Part shown: positions 43,121 through 54,866 of the stretch, in pieces
How positions within the stretch are numbered: the stretch's first letter is position 1
How the letters are laid out: each line of letters opens with the position of its first letter
Source: Tupaia tana
Taxonomy: Eukaryota > Chordata > Mammalia > Scandentia > Tupaiidae
Assembly (NCBI GenBank): GCA_026018925.1
Contig: JAKSZU010000002.1
Coordinates: forward strand, 153,014,495-153,078,494
DNA: 64,000 nt
Direction: 5' to 3'
Position numbers and translations under genes: made by a program
The notes under the pieces: model-generated
Told to the model about the DNA's origin: nothing
What the model saw: the letters and a program-made list of their open reading frames with translations, nothing else
The model's database searches: none

Positions 43121-43933
43121 TGGTAGTGGTAATGGTGTAAGTGTGGATATCTTCCTCTAGGATTTCTCTTCTTTGTGACAGAATAACTTGAAGTCAGAAT
43201 ATATCATGGTGAGAAATCAGTATGATAAAGCAAAGTTCTGAGTAACTACAATTGGTAGGTAGTCAAACTGTTCAGAGAGGTTGAATCACAGGCCAATTCG
43301 GCATTGTGGGTTTGCTAATGTACCATTTGTTCTGTCAGATAGGTGGGAAAGAAACGTGTGAACATTTCCACAAACTACTATATTTAATTAGAAAAGTCGT
43401 CATCTTTTAAAATGGGTTACAGCTATTTTCTTTTCGCAGTTAACGGTTGAGATGAGTCTTCCTTTTTATGTATTTCATCCATTTTTATTAAAAATGAGAA
43501 ATTTTGAGCTCACATCCCAAAAGTACACACTGTTTTAAGAAAACAGCCTAAAACTTTTTAAATGATTGTATATATTTGTTAGTTATTCAATAATAGAGGT
43601 TAAATTGACTAAATATATATGCCTCCTAAGACCATCAAGTCATGAATCTCTTCTACCTTTTTTCTAGTTTCTTAGCCTTACATTTTCATCCTGTTGTTGA
43701 GAAGCTAAAAAGTTGTACTTAGTGTACCCTAAGTTCACTCTACAGGTTGTTCCCCAAGCCCCCCGGGTGGCAAGGTGTTACATAGCTCACATTATCCAAA
43801 CATTTATAGAGTGTGCTACGTGAGTGATAAATGTTTTGCTTTGATAAAAGGTGGAGTAGACTCCAAAATACAACTTTTGCATACCTTGTCGGACTCATAT
43901 ATGCACTATTAACTCAAATGCTATCCTCCAAAA
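43121..43933. other. AT-rich, no recognisable feature
   Basis: No supported repeat or exon. Confidence 0.5.
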
Positions 43934-44065
43934 TATGAGGGGACTTCAGAAAGTTCATAGAAAATAGAATTAAAGGATGAGTTTATTTTGGTGCATTTTT
44001 TAAAAGTTCATGCATGGCTTCTTCATAATGTAAATTTTCCACGAACTTTTTGAAGACACTGTGTA
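43934..44065. mobile_element. MITE, family 2, intact copy
   Basis: GAGGGGACTTCAGAAAGTTC and GAACTTTTTGAAGACACTG are inverted ends bordered by TA on both sides. About 130 bp, with no coding capacity; Tc1/mariner-type by target site. A second copy is at 55600-56073. Confidence 0.8.
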
Positions 44066-44411
44066 CCTTTAAACCTAAAAGTCTGGTATCTGCCTTGAGC
44101 GTGTAAGCCATGATGGAGCTGCATGCTCTTAGCAGTTTCTGCAGACCAAGAGCACAGGCTGTGACAGGGCCACTCTCTGTTAGCCGTTGAGCTAATCTCT
44201 GATGCCTTGCTAGCTACCCATTCTGTAACGTTGAGAGACCTTACTTGTCCTCAAAGATGGGGCCACAAGCCAAGAAATGCCAACAGTTACTGGAAGCTAG
44301 AACGGGTAAGGGATAGGAGGCTCAATCCTTTGATGGCAAGAAGAATTTTTTCCCATTTTGTAAAAAAAATTATTAGAGATAAAATTATAAATAATTTAGA
44401 GGGAAACCTTT
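44066..44411. other. No recognisable feature
   Basis: Nothing supported. Confidence 0.5.
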
Positions 44412-44990
44412 TCTTTCTTTCTTTTTTTAATTGCCAGAGGGCACATTGTACTCACCAGAGAGAGACAGAGAGACTAGGGGTAGAAAGAGAGAAAAAGCAC
44501 CTCCTTATTGAGGCATGGTCATGCTGGAGTCCCTTCTCCCCAGTTTCTCCTTCGGGATTTTGGGGACACACACACACATACACATATCTAGCATGTTTTT
44601 TTGTTATTATTGTTCTCTTTTTTAGAGATTTTTGCTATAGGGCACGTGCCCTCACTGAGAGGCAGAGACAGAGACACAGAAAGTGAGAAATCATCCCCTA
44701 GTGGGGATGGCAAGGCTGCAATCCCTTCTCCTCCATTCTTCTCTCGAGATTTTAGGCATGCATGCACTCATGTATGCACACTCACCTGGCGTGAGTTTTA
44801 AGCTGCCAGGTCTAGGACTTGAATTGCTGTCACCTACATGGGAGTCCAGTGACATAGCCATTATGCCATCTGCTGGTCCTTCCAGCATGTTTTTCAAGCT
44901 GCCAGGGCTGGGATCTGAACTGTGGTTGGTCATGTGGGTAGCATTCGAGCCATGGTTAGACTTAACCACTATGCCATGAAGTCAACCCTT
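44412..44990 (-). repeat. Old SINE split by a younger SINE
   Basis: Outer copy: tail and middle at 44412-44602, head at 44884-44990 (TTTTTCAAGCTGCCAGGGC to TTAACCACTATGCC). AGCATGTTTTT at 44590 is repeated at 44884, the duplicated target of the inner SINE. Confidence 0.88.
44603..44882 (-). repeat. tRNA-like SINE, inner copy
   Basis: TTTAGAGATTTTTGCTATAGGG to CATCTGCTGGTCCTTCC. It carries an 8-12 bp insertion (ATGCACTCATGTATGCACAC) in the CpG-rich middle. Confidence 0.9.
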
Positions 44991-45417
44991 CTTTCTTAAT
45001 TTTGAAATGTGTTTCCACAGTTATCAAAATAATGATCTTAATTCTTTCCTCTGTAATTACATATTAAAGTCTTATTTTCATAGGTATATCATAGGGGATG
45101 AGCAAAGTTCAAAAATGAAAAATTCCAATGAAAAGAAAGTAGTATATTATCACCATAAAGAACCATGAAATCATGTGTTACTTTCATTAAATATTTAAGT
45201 CAAAATTTTAGTACTAATTCATCTTAAGTATAACCTTACTGCAGAAAATATTCTCTAATTTAATTTTCTATAGTGTAAGGAAATCTAGTATAAAGGTTCA
45301 TAATTTAAAGCATCGTTAAATATTAAACTGAAAAGGCATAATGAAATAAGTCACAATTAAAAACATTGCAATACCAACAGTGTGAGTATAATTAGTGTGG
45401 CAGACAAAATACCAGCT
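44991..45417. other. AT-rich, no recognisable feature
   Basis: Nothing supported. The last 40 bases flank the SINE that ends the LYAR pseudogene. Confidence 0.5.
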
Positions 45418-45700
45418 TTGGACCAGCAGTTGGCATAATGGCTATGTCGCTGGACTTCCATGTAGTCAACTGAGGTTCAAGTCCCGGACCCGGTGGCCTA
45501 AACTCACGCCAGGCATGCGTGTGTGCGTGCGTACCTAAGATACTGAGAGGAGAACGGAGGAGAAGGGATTGCGGCGTGGCCATCCCCCCTGGGGGGTGAT
45601 TTCTCGCTTTCAGTCTCTCTGTCTCTTTCTGTCTTTCTGGCGAGCACACACGCCCTATAGCAAAAACCTCTCCAAACAAACAAACAAACAAACAAAAAAT
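45418..45700 (+). repeat. Young tRNA-like SINE at the 3' edge of the LYAR pseudogene
   Basis: GGACCAGCAGTTGGCATAATGG to CCCTATAGCAAAAACCTC, tail CAAA repeated. No clear TSD: the left flank is not LYAR-like whereas the right flank is, so a deletion or rearrangement accompanied insertion. Confidence 0.92.
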
Positions 45701-45702
45701 CC

Positions 45703-47290
45703 TTTTCCCTTAGCTTTTTGATGGCAATTTCATTGTCTGGGGCCTGCTTCAGAACTGCTTTAATCATTCACTTCCAGTCGAAGGGAAGCTCCTTTTGGAA
45801 GAGCCTCATGGCCTTCCAGCTCTCCACTCCACCTTCAGAATGTCCTGGGGCCTTCATCTTTTTCTTCTTAGAGTCTGTTTTAACTTCTGAATGCGTGAGC
45901 TTTCTTTCTCCTGTAGCTGTTTTTGTCTCTCCAGAGCCCCCACCTCCATCCGCTGCCCCTTCCTCTGCGGGCGTGCCCTTGTTCCTCCTTTTCCCACTCT
46001 TTCCAGGGCCATCGGCCTCAGGAGGCTTCTCACCCGACAGCTTCCAGTCCAGCCTCCTGTCCCTTTTTGCATTTCTTCTGCTTCTGACTCCTTGAATTTT
46101 CCTGGTGGTTTTCGAATTTCAGTTCTTATGTTATGTTTTTCTAATCTGCCATTCTTCCTTCCTCTCTTTCTATCCTTCTTCACTTCTGCTCGTCTTCCGT
46201 GTCATCTGTTGTGTCGTTTACTGTGGAGGAGCAGGCCTCGGTGGAGACTCCTGTGTGTGTGGATCTGCACCTTGGTTGAGTGGTGGTTGATCTTGCCCTT
46301 TATGGACTGACTCACTGCCAGAAGCTTCAGAAAAGATATTCCACACCTGCTCCAGAATGGATTCATTATCAGCTGTAACACTGTTCTTCATCCAATTCTG
46401 AAATTTTGCCTTTTTCCTGCAATATTGTCAAAAGAACTAATTTGCTCACACTTTGGGGCTGATACTGGGTCTCTTTATTAACTCATTAATTTTCTGATTC
46501 CACAACTGCTGTTTCACCTTGTTTTTGTAGGTTTTACCCTTAGAGCCTTTGCCACCGTACTTCTGATCTTCACTTACGCATTTCACATGGTTGTTTTTTT
46601 TTTTTTTTTTTTTTTTGAGAGGTGTTTGCTATAGGGCTCTTGTGCTCACCAGAAAGACAGAGAGAGAAAGAAAGTGAGAAATCATCCCCTGGGGGGATGG
46701 CACACCATAATCCCTTCTCCTCCATTCTCCTCTCGGGATCTTGGGCATGCACGCACACGTGCCCGGTGTGAGTTTAAGCCACCGGATCCGGGACTCAAAC
46801 CACGGTCGACTACGTGGGAGTCCAGCAACATAGCCATTACGCCATCTGATGGTCCTTCATATGGTTTTTATAGTCATGGCCCCAGAACTCTTTACCATAG
46901 TCAACTCAAGGAAAGCATTCAGTTTCTGCAAATAGATACGTGCTTTGCCATTTGTATTTTCTTCACTGATTCACCACATGCATCGCATGTAAAAAGTACT
47001 GTTTTTAGCTAAATGATGAAATTTTCTCTAGCCAAGATAGGCTTTACGTCTTGTCCTCACAGCCAGCGCCCGCCAATGATTTCAATGGCCGGAGGGAGCA
47101 TGGGGAGTCGTTGTCACTCGCCCAGCGGAGCCCTCACCTCCTTCCAGGGCTTCCCTCCGCAGAATTCATTTGAGAGCCACTGGACGGCCTCGCTCTCTGC
47201 CGAAGTTCCCACGTGGGTTCTTAAGTAGCCAGAGTTTGTAAGCCTCTGCCTGGACTCATGCGCTTGCCATTTTACGTCTCTACGCTTTTC
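45703..47290 (-). pseudogene. LYAR: LYAR processed pseudogene, broken
   Basis: The minus strand follows LYAR (cell growth-regulating nucleolar protein) without introns. The N-terminal zinc-finger segment LFTCDACGESVKKIQ is at about 46990, then KCVSEDQKYGGKG and ELIKRPSISPKV, then a Lys/Glu-rich nucleolar region (EERQ/KKRKRE-like) and KQAPDNEIAIKKLR at the end. The start codon is ACA, an Arg codon is TGA after SPKV, and several frameshifts occur. The last 50 or so codons and poly-A are missing. GC-rich 47040-47230 is probably 5' UTR. Confidence 0.88.
46592..46857 (-). repeat. tRNA-like SINE inside the LYAR pseudogene
   Basis: T22 run, GAGAGGTGTTTGCTATAGGG to CCATCTGATGGTCC. It splits the coding copy next to the residues homologous to FWGDDYKNH, so the pseudogene predates it. 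Confidence 0.92.
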
Positions 47291-47459
47291 TTCAGTTGAC
47301 CTACTTGTGGGTCCTCACTGAAATGATGTGTTGGGAGTCTCTGCAAACTAGCTCAGCAATGCAGTGAAGAGCTTTACATGCAGACCTAACAAATGTTAAA
47401 ACGAGAAGGGACATTAGTGTTTGTGATTCCAATTTCCCAAATTTAAAATAAGAAAAGGA
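47291..47459. other. No recognisable feature
   Basis: Flank of the LYAR copy. Confidence 0.4.
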
Positions 47460-47687
47460 GGGATCAGCAGAGGGTGTAATGGTTGCATTGCTGGACTCCC
47501 ACATAGTCAACTGCTATTCAAGTCCTGGACCTGGGGACTTAAAATTCACACTGGGCACCTGTGCATGTGTGCCCAAGATCCCAAGAGGAGAATGGAGAAG
47601 GGATTGTGGCATGGCCATCCCTTGGGGGTGCTTGCTTTCTGTATCTCTGTCTCTCCAAGAGCACACATGCCCTATAGCAAAAATCTC

Positions 47688-47735
<48 letters not shown>
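47460..47735 (+). repeat. tRNA-like SINE with A45 tail
   Basis: GGGATCAGCAGAGGGTGTAATGG to CCCTATAGCAAAAATCTCTC, followed by about 45 uninterrupted A (47691-47735), the longest A run in the window. The pyrimidine tract is shortened. Confidence 0.92.
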
Positions 47736-47736
<1 letters not shown>

Positions 47737-48130
47737 CAAACGAAAGCCTCTGATGAGGTAGTTTTTGTATAGTAATAAAACTGCATAGACTATGGACCAG
47801 AGTTAAGCCAGTTTTGCCTCCTCACAGGTCAGTATCGCTAACTGAATTCTAAGCTAGTTAGGCAGCCAGAGGTGGGGTGGAGGTGTGCAGTATGCTTCTG
47901 TATTTTTGTGTAGAAAAGCATTTTCCTTTTAACCTCCAGTTGGCCAATGATTACTGAAGAGACTCTCATTGGATAAAACTCAGCATCATAGACACTCTTC
48001 TTTGAGAAGACCCTGGACCCAGGGTGGTTTCAGGTGGATGCATAGAGCCTGTGTATAAGAGGTTTTTGTGCCTTATGGCTCACTTTCTAATGTAAAGAGC
48101 CAAATTTCCTTATATTTAAATATAAATCCA
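47736..48130. other. No recognisable feature
   Basis: Nothing supported. Confidence 0.5.
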
Positions 48131-48362
48131 GAACCAGCAGGTGGTGTAATGGTTATGTCATGGACTCCTACATAGTTGACCGTGGTTTGAGTCCTGGACC
48201 CTGGGGCTTAAAAATCATGCTGGGTGCATGTGCGTGTGTGCCCAAAATCCAGAGAAGAGACTGGAGGAGAAGGGATTGCAGTGTGGCCATCCCCCCTGGG
48301 GGGTAATTTCTCGCTTTCTATTTCTGTCTCCCAGAAAGTGCACTTCTCTAAAAAAAAATTAA
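48131..48362 (+). repeat. tRNA-like SINE with TSD
   Basis: GAACCAGCAGGTGGTGTAATGG to GCACTTCTCTAAAAAAAA; the CCCTATAGC box is lost. ATAAATCC is duplicated at 48122 and about 48370. Confidence 0.9.
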
Positions 48363-50500
48363 GAAAAAAATAAATCCTCCACTTAAAAGTGAGCATGTGA
48401 TGCATATTACCTGTGTATACAGCCAGTACACAAGCACTACATTTCCCCATGAATATTCATAAAAATATCTCTTGCCCCTGGCCTTCTGTTATCTAAGATC
48501 CAGAAAACAATTTGAGCCTTGCTTCCTGTCTCCTTGCCAGTTGTCCTGGCATTAAAGCCGCAGTGATTAGCTCTGTGCTCATGGGGTGCAGCCCTTGCTA
48601 GGTAACAGCAACACAGACAGCTATAGAAGACGACCTTGGACTTTTTGATTCCGAATCCAGTGCTAATTTGTACAATGTTTTCTGGGCTAACTTGAGTAAT
48701 TTATATATAGTCTATTTAAGTTCTCTTAAGCTTATGTACATGTTTGTTTTTTATGAACACATTTTACAGCATACATTAAAGAAAAATCAACTGTCTAAAC
48801 CACTGGGTGTTTGAACAAAGGTGAGACTTAACACCAACTGCAGCAAGAGCCAGAGCTGGAGCCTCGTATTAGTTTCCTGGCCTCCATTTTACTGTTCTCA
48901 GTCACCACCAGCAAAGTCAGACCTGCTGCTGACTACCTCTCTGATGTGGCATGTGTATTTTCACTGGCTTATTTTTTCCAATGTCCTAGTCTTAGCAGTG
49001 ACATGCTAAATATTGTCAACTTAATTAAGTATCCAACTTAAGGAGAAAGTTCAATAATAGTAGAAATAATTTAATTACATAGCTCATATCGACTAAACGA
49101 AGTTATCACTGATCAATAGAATGTGCCAAATAAAAATTTATTGACTATATGAACTTCAAGTATTGTTGGATTGTCGTTTGTTTCTTTTTCCCTCTGGAAC
49201 GAAAGCACAAGACTGAAGTAAAGGTGAAATCCCACGAGGAGGAAACACTTGCTTTCTCCATACTAAGGGTAGATAATCCTGGTTATACCACGCTGCTTTT
49301 TCAATAACGCCAAACTATTTTCAGACATCAGCAACACTGAAGGCACCTCTGCTGTAATATCAATGAACTGCAACGGCCGTATACATCTTCTGTACGCCTC
49401 ACAGCCTTAGGGAAACCATGAGAGGGAAGGGAAGGAACGAGGAAAAGTCAAGGAAGAAATAGCTGGAAGTTAGCAGAGCACCTTAGAGAGGGGACTGAGA
49501 GAAACATCCTGGATTACACAAGAATCATCAGTGTGTGCTTATTTTAATGACCTATTTTATCATCTTCAGGCTTAGGAAATTTTTTTTTCTTGTTATAGTA
49601 GATTTGAGAGAACTTACCTGTCTTTTTTTGTTTACCTACTGATTTTATCTCCCCCAACCTCTGGCAAAAGGCCCACATATTCATTAGTCTTTAAAAAATG
49701 CTCACAGAATATAAACATGGAGGTTTTTCATTGCCTTCCCCCTGTTTTAGTGCACAAAGACTGATGGGAGTTTTGCGGGCAATTCTTTTACCCTTAAAGA
49801 GAGCAGGATCACTCCTATCTATTTCAGACATCTGTTAGACAGAGGACCAAGCTGTAGCAGGACATTCAGGCTCTATAGGTAAAGCCAGCCTAGAAGAAGC
49901 CTGGCTGAGTCTTCAAGGTTCTATTGTAACATATGACCTGCATGACCTTTCTCCAGCATGACCCCTGATGTTATGGAACTCAGGGAACACACTTTCCCCA
50001 CAAAATGCACAAAATTTAACTGAAGACTTACTCATACGGATTATTTTCTACCCCTTTTCATTCTGTATTGATGAATGAATTGGAATTTTGTAAGAAACGA
50101 GTAGGGGCTATAGTGAGAAAATGAGATCCCGTATTTGTGGGATTTGCTGATTACCACGATAAAAATATCCCACCATGACTAATTTCAGTCACTCTATGAG
50201 GATGAGGGAATAGACCTAAACAATCTTTTCTCCAAAGCTGGTAAAGCCAGTTCCAATAATTCGCTAGCTGAATTGCTCCAATCCTTTTAGTTGTTATTGT
50301 TGTTAAATATAGGTAAGCATTTTTAGGTGTTTTGAATTTTTAGAAATATGTATTGGGTTGTCAGAAAAGTCATGAGGCATTCTTGCATAGAAAAACATAG
50401 AAAAATGTCATGACTTTTCCAATACTTGAGTTCTTTCACCTAGTTAAGTTCTTACATGAGGCATGTCTTACCGATAACATCAATCTTAAGGGTTCCACTG
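48363..50500. other. Mostly unique DNA, including one MITE downstream
   Basis: More than 2 kb (48380-50350) without SINEs, LTRs or L1 that I can see; the longest repeat-poor block here. No exon can be supported. Note the MITE at 50353. Confidence 0.5.
50353..50432. mobile_element. Mariner-like MITE, family 1, copy D
   Basis: TTGGGTTGTCAGAAAAGTC after TA, interior TCTTGCATAGAAAAACATAG, then GTCATGACTTTTCCAATA. The right end has lost the CAACCCA terminus. Confidence 0.78.
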
Positions 50501-50514
50501 AGTGTGCATATTCT

Positions 50515-50635
50515 TCAGCAACTATTTACTGAGAATCTAGTGCTACCAGGCAGTGGTCAAAGCAGTGGGATTTAGTAGTGAACCATGAAGACAAAAATCT
50601 CAGCCCTAATGGAACTTGAAGTCTATCTCCAAATC
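50515..50635 (+). repeat. L2 LINE 3' fragment
   Basis: AACTATTTACTGAGAATCTAG, CCAGGCAGTGGTCAAAGC, GTGAACCATGAAGACAAAAATC and CCCTAATGGAACTTGAAGTC follow the L2 3' end (TATTTATTGAGCAC ... CCCTGCCCTCATGGAGC). Confidence 0.7.
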
Positions 50636-51624
50636 ATTCAGAGATTTTGTGGTAAAATAGATCATTATATCAGTTAGAAATCATTGAGCTCCAAAATATT
50701 AACCAAAAGAAAACTCACTTTTGTATTAGAAAAACTTACTGGTATATAAAATTGTGAAGTCCTAATGTATACCTGAGCTAGGCCTTATCCAGTGACTCAG
50801 GTTAGTCACCAAGGACCCTATTCATGCCTGTTTTACTAATCTGCCTTTTCTGCTTTACACAGTATCCCTTGCAGGCCAATGATATCCACACCTGGTGGCA
50901 AAATGGTTACTGTAGCATGAGATCTCCCATTTTACACTCAGGAATAGACAAAGGGTGCCTTTCAAGAGGTCCTGTAAACTGGAGAAAAAAGGTTTTATAT
51001 TCCTGGAAATCCCAGAACATACTAGTTTGTTGATTTTTAGATTATCTGACATGTCTAGCAAATCTCTCTGCCAAAGGGTTGAGATATGTCGAATAACTAA
51101 AGCCCAGAATGTCTTAACCTTGGAGTTAGAGATCAGTCTTTTGTTCATTCAAATGGCACAGATGAAATCAAGAAGAATGTTCTTCTAATGAAAAAACTAT
51201 TTTGAAAATAACAGAGATGATAGACAATCAAAATAACAAAATGTCAATTACTGTACCTTCAGCACACATGAAATGTGGCTTATCATATTCAAAAAATTGA
51301 ATAAATCTTGTAGTATTTCTCTCTTCATGGTCAATTACAAGACTTTAACCTCTGGGCTTCCAAGGAACCTACCACTGAACGGGGCATCTCAGACAGAGTC
51401 AAAAGAGTCAGTGCTCTAAAACTGTTAACTGAAGGTAGGATATAATTAACAAAGCTGTTTCAAAGACTCCATGGGAAAAATAGAGAACACGTTAAATAAG
51501 GATCAAAAGTTCTCCTTTACGCATTTTGTTAATCTTAACAATTCACAGAAATTTCTTGGTGGCATTAAGGTTTTTGCTATGTGCTAACAAGGTAAACCAA
51601 GAGTCAACTGTTTGTTTTTCCTTT
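50636..51624. other. No recognisable feature
   Basis: Overlapping plus and minus frames of 69-97 codons around 50824-51188 have no recognised similarity. Confidence 0.45.
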
Positions 51625-51862
51625 TTAGAGATATTTTGCTATAATATGCATGCCTCACTGGAGACACTGGGAGATAAAGAGTGAAAGTGAGAAATCACCC
51701 ACCAAGGGGATGGTCACACGGCAATCCCTTTTCCTCCACTTTCCTCTTGGAATTTTGGGCACGCTCACACACACACGTCTGGCATGAGTTTCAAGCTGCT
51801 GGGTCCGGGACTCACACCATGATCAGCCATGTGGGATTAACTACTATACCACCTGCTGGTCC
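51625..51862 (-). repeat. tRNA-like SINE with TSD
   Basis: TTTTTAGAGATATTTTGCTATA to CCACCTGCTGGTCC. GAGTCAACT flanks it at 51600 and about 51865. Confidence 0.88.
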
Positions 51863-52227
51863 TTGGAGTCAACTCTTTTAAAGGCAGGTCTGAATAAAGT
51901 TGACAATAAACACACTACATAGATGTTTGGATGGTTTCTGGAGAAATATGTAGATTGATGGCTGAAATTTACAATGTTTGAGAGAAAATATTTGTCTTTA
52001 TGAAATTGCCATGTATTAACTCTTTCTAGTTAATACTGACTGTATCATTGGTTTCTAAGTTTTACGATTGTTTCTCTAAAAATATCTACACATTACTGAT
52101 TTCACATACATATCTTACTTTCAATTGAGTATCTACAAAATAAATTTAGGCCAAGGTTAAAAAAACTGAGATGCTATTAAAATTGATGAGTTTCTGTACT
52201 TCAGATGATCATAAAAATATGCGATGG
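51863..52227. other. AT-rich, no recognisable feature
   Basis: Nothing supported. Confidence 0.5.
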
Positions 52228-52462
52228 AGGGCCAATCCCAAGGTACAGCAGTAATGTGCTGTTCAAGAGAAGACGAATCCTTCGTGATCATGGTGGTTCA
52301 AATCCCTGGCCCTATCAGCCTGAAACGCACCAGACACACAAGCGAGTGCTCAGGATCTGATGGGCGGGAGGACTGGGAGAAGGGGCTCACGACATGACCA
52401 GATCCTATGGAGGGAGCTTCTCTCTCTGTCTCTTGCACATGTGTCATGAATACAGAAAAAAA
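52228..52462 (+). repeat. SINE, second type
   Basis: GGGCCAATCCCAAGGTACAG start, GGTGGTTCAAATCCCTGG B-box region, ATGACCAGATCCTATGGAGG and CTCTCTCTGTCTCTTGCAC end. Confidence 0.7.
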
Positions 52463-52861
52463 AGTTTTAAAAATATGAGTTTAGCAATGATAATCCTTGG
52501 CATTTAAATATAATTATCCTTAAGTCACCAAGTACAAATCTGGTTTGAATGTAATTATCTGTTTTTTTAATATGATTAAGTTGCAACCTGGTTAGTGACG
52601 TGGGCCGTCTCATCTAGCATCTAGACGTGGGTTTGTATTTTTACTCTTAATCCCACCAAAGTCTAACTTACTTAATTCCCTTTCTCCTTGTTATATCCTC
52701 CAGGGAAATTAAGGACAGCAGTTAACCTAGGGATTTCAATGACAGTTCCTGATAATATCCCGTCATTTCTATAAGGAAACCTCTATCTATTGTCCTTGTT
52801 GGAGTACACTTAGTTGCAGTATTTGTGTCACTTAAAGCCACAGCTAATGGACGCAGAAATG
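52463..52861. other. No recognisable feature
   Basis: Nothing supported. Confidence 0.5.
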
Positions 52862-53215
52862 TTTTAGTTCTCTATTGCTGTATAACTAATGTTACCCTAA
52901 AACTTTGTGACTTAAAACGACTATTTTTAAAATGTCATAATTACGTGGGTCAGGGGTCTGGGCAGTACTCATGTGGGTGATTCTGTTACACATGACTTTG
53001 ACTGGTGGTATTCAGCTGATAGCTGGTCTGGTCCAGAGGGTTCAAGATGGCTCCCATGGCTGACATGTTGGGGGCACTGGAAGACAAGACTCAGATGGGC
53101 CCCTCTCCCTTTTAGGTAGTCAGGAGCTTATTCACCTGGTCTTTCTAGCAAGGTGGTGAACATGGCACCTCATGACTTCAACAGAGATTGTTGTTTAACC
53201 AGAAACCCAGGTAGA
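52862..53215. repeat. Old interspersed repeat, copy 2 of the family at 402-905
   Basis: TTCTCTATTGCTGTATAACTAA, CTTAAAACGACT, GTGGGTCAGGGGTCTGGGC and the later AAGGTGGTGAACATGGC reproduce the order of motifs at 402-905. Confidence 0.5.
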
Positions 53216-53266
53216 AGCTGCAAGATTTCTTCTCACCTAACCTTGAAAGTTCATCTTCTTGGCTGA

Positions 53267-53492
53267 CTTCATAGCCCAGTGGTGAACAGAACCGGATCCC
53301 ATGTAGTCAACTGCAATTCATGTTCCAGACCTGGTGGCTTGGAAAACATGCCAGGCATGTGTGGGTGCATGCTCAAAATCCTGACAGGATGGAGAAGTGG
53401 AGAAGAAAAGATTGAGGTATGACGTGCCCTCTCCCTCTCCCTCTCCCTCTCTGTCTCTGGTGAGTGCACACACTCTCTGGTAATTAAAAAAT
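53267..53492 (+). repeat. tRNA-like SINE, older subfamily
   Basis: CATAGCCCAGTGGTGAACAG head, GATTGAGGTATGACG, (CTCCCT)n in place of the usual tract and an AATTAAAAAAT tail. Confidence 0.75.
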
Positions 53493-54136
53493 AAAAATAA
53501 AGTTCATATTCTGAGCTATTGCTGCTATAGTCTCTGTATCAAAGAAACCATTAAAGCAAGGTCAGCTTTAAGGGAGAGAATTTTGACTCCATCTTTCAAA
53601 GGGAGTAGAAAAGGATTTGCAACCATCTGTATTCTGCCACAAGTTGCATATTTAGGATTTGCTAGGGATTTGAAAACAGATCGAAAAGGCCAACTAGGTA
53701 AATCATATTCCTGTCTCAATAACCTAGAACTGAGAAAATAATGTGATGGGCCAATTGGTTCTGACAAAGTGAGGAGCAGGTGGTCTGGGGGCCAGTGGAA
53801 GCCACAGTGGTGAGGAACCCAGCTGGGGTTATAGGTCTGGGCAGAGATACCCTGCAAGGGATTATATGGTTCCTGAGAGAGAGGGAGACAGAGGAAGCTG
53901 CCTAATTCTTCATGGCTTTTTTTTTTTTTTTTAATCTTAATCCTTGTTTATCTTTACGACAAACCTTTCCATCCTTGAAGTTACTTAGGTGAGACATCAT
54001 TGCTTTAAATGAAAAATTTATTGAGTCGCCTATTTATCATCTGTACACCATGTATTTACTGAATAAAATTTGATTTTTAAAACAAAATACTATAGATGAC
54101 TGCATCTCTTGTGTTAATATTTACTTCTTAAAATGT
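53493..54136. other. No recognisable feature
   Basis: A 110-codon minus frame at 53525-53857 has no match that I recognise and lacks support as a gene. Confidence 0.45.
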
Positions 54137-54382
54137 CGCTTGAGCCGGCCTTGTCGCACAGCAGTTAAGCACAGAGCCTGGGGAGCAGGAGCCGGATCCT
54201 ACATGGTTTACTGCAGATTAAATGCTGGCGCTGGGGCCTTGAGAACCATACGGAGCACATGTGTGTGCATGCCCCAGATCCTGATGGGATGGGAAAATGG
54301 AAGAAAAAGGATCGTAGTGTACCACACCCACTGGGGGCACTCTATTTCTCTGGTGAATGCTCATACTGTCTGGCAGTTTAAA
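54137..54382 (+). repeat. tRNA-like SINE, older subfamily
   Basis: GAGCCGGCCTTGTCGCACAGC head, GTTTACTGCAGATTAAATGC, CACACCCACTGGGGGC and TGTCTGGCAGTTTAAAA tail with a short (TA)n. Confidence 0.8.
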
Positions 54383-54825
54383 AATATATATATATATATT
54401 TCTCAAATGGAATAACAGTGAACTCTAAAATATAATCATACACTTGTTGAAAAATCACAACTGAATCTAACGAATAATAAAGCATGGGTAAAACTCAATT
54501 AATTTTGAAGAATTCTTTGATCCAGTATCTAACAATATCTATTAGAACACATACTTATAACTGGTTGCACCCAGTCTTAAGCTTCCATCTTACACAGTAG
54601 GCTGAGCCTGCGAGCCAGCAGGTGGACGAGGCAGGGCAACTGAGCCTTCATTGGCAAGAGATTGAGCCTCAACTGATGATTCCCCATCACTCCACATTCC
54701 ACTTGTGTGATGGTGATAAAATTGTTGGAAAGTGATTCTTGAAGACAAACTAAATCATTGGCATTCTTACATCTCAGAATCAAAAGTTCTCTTTTGCTTT
54801 TCTTAAATGTATACTACCATTCAGA
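54383..54825. other. No recognisable feature
   Basis: Nothing supported. Confidence 0.5.
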
Positions 54826-54831
54826 ATGTAT

Positions 54832-54866
<35 letters not shown>

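Noticed and set aside
45718-46310. Plus-strand frames of 125 and 139 codons
   Set aside because: They are antisense to the LYAR pseudogene, which has a clear protein match on the minus strand.
47040-47230. GC-rich block as a CpG-island promoter
   Set aside because: It adjoins the 5' end of the LYAR retrocopy and is better explained as copied 5' UTR.
53525-53857. 110-codon minus-strand frame
   Set aside because: No recognised domain; it begins outside any repeat but lacks further support, so it is left unannotated as a gene.
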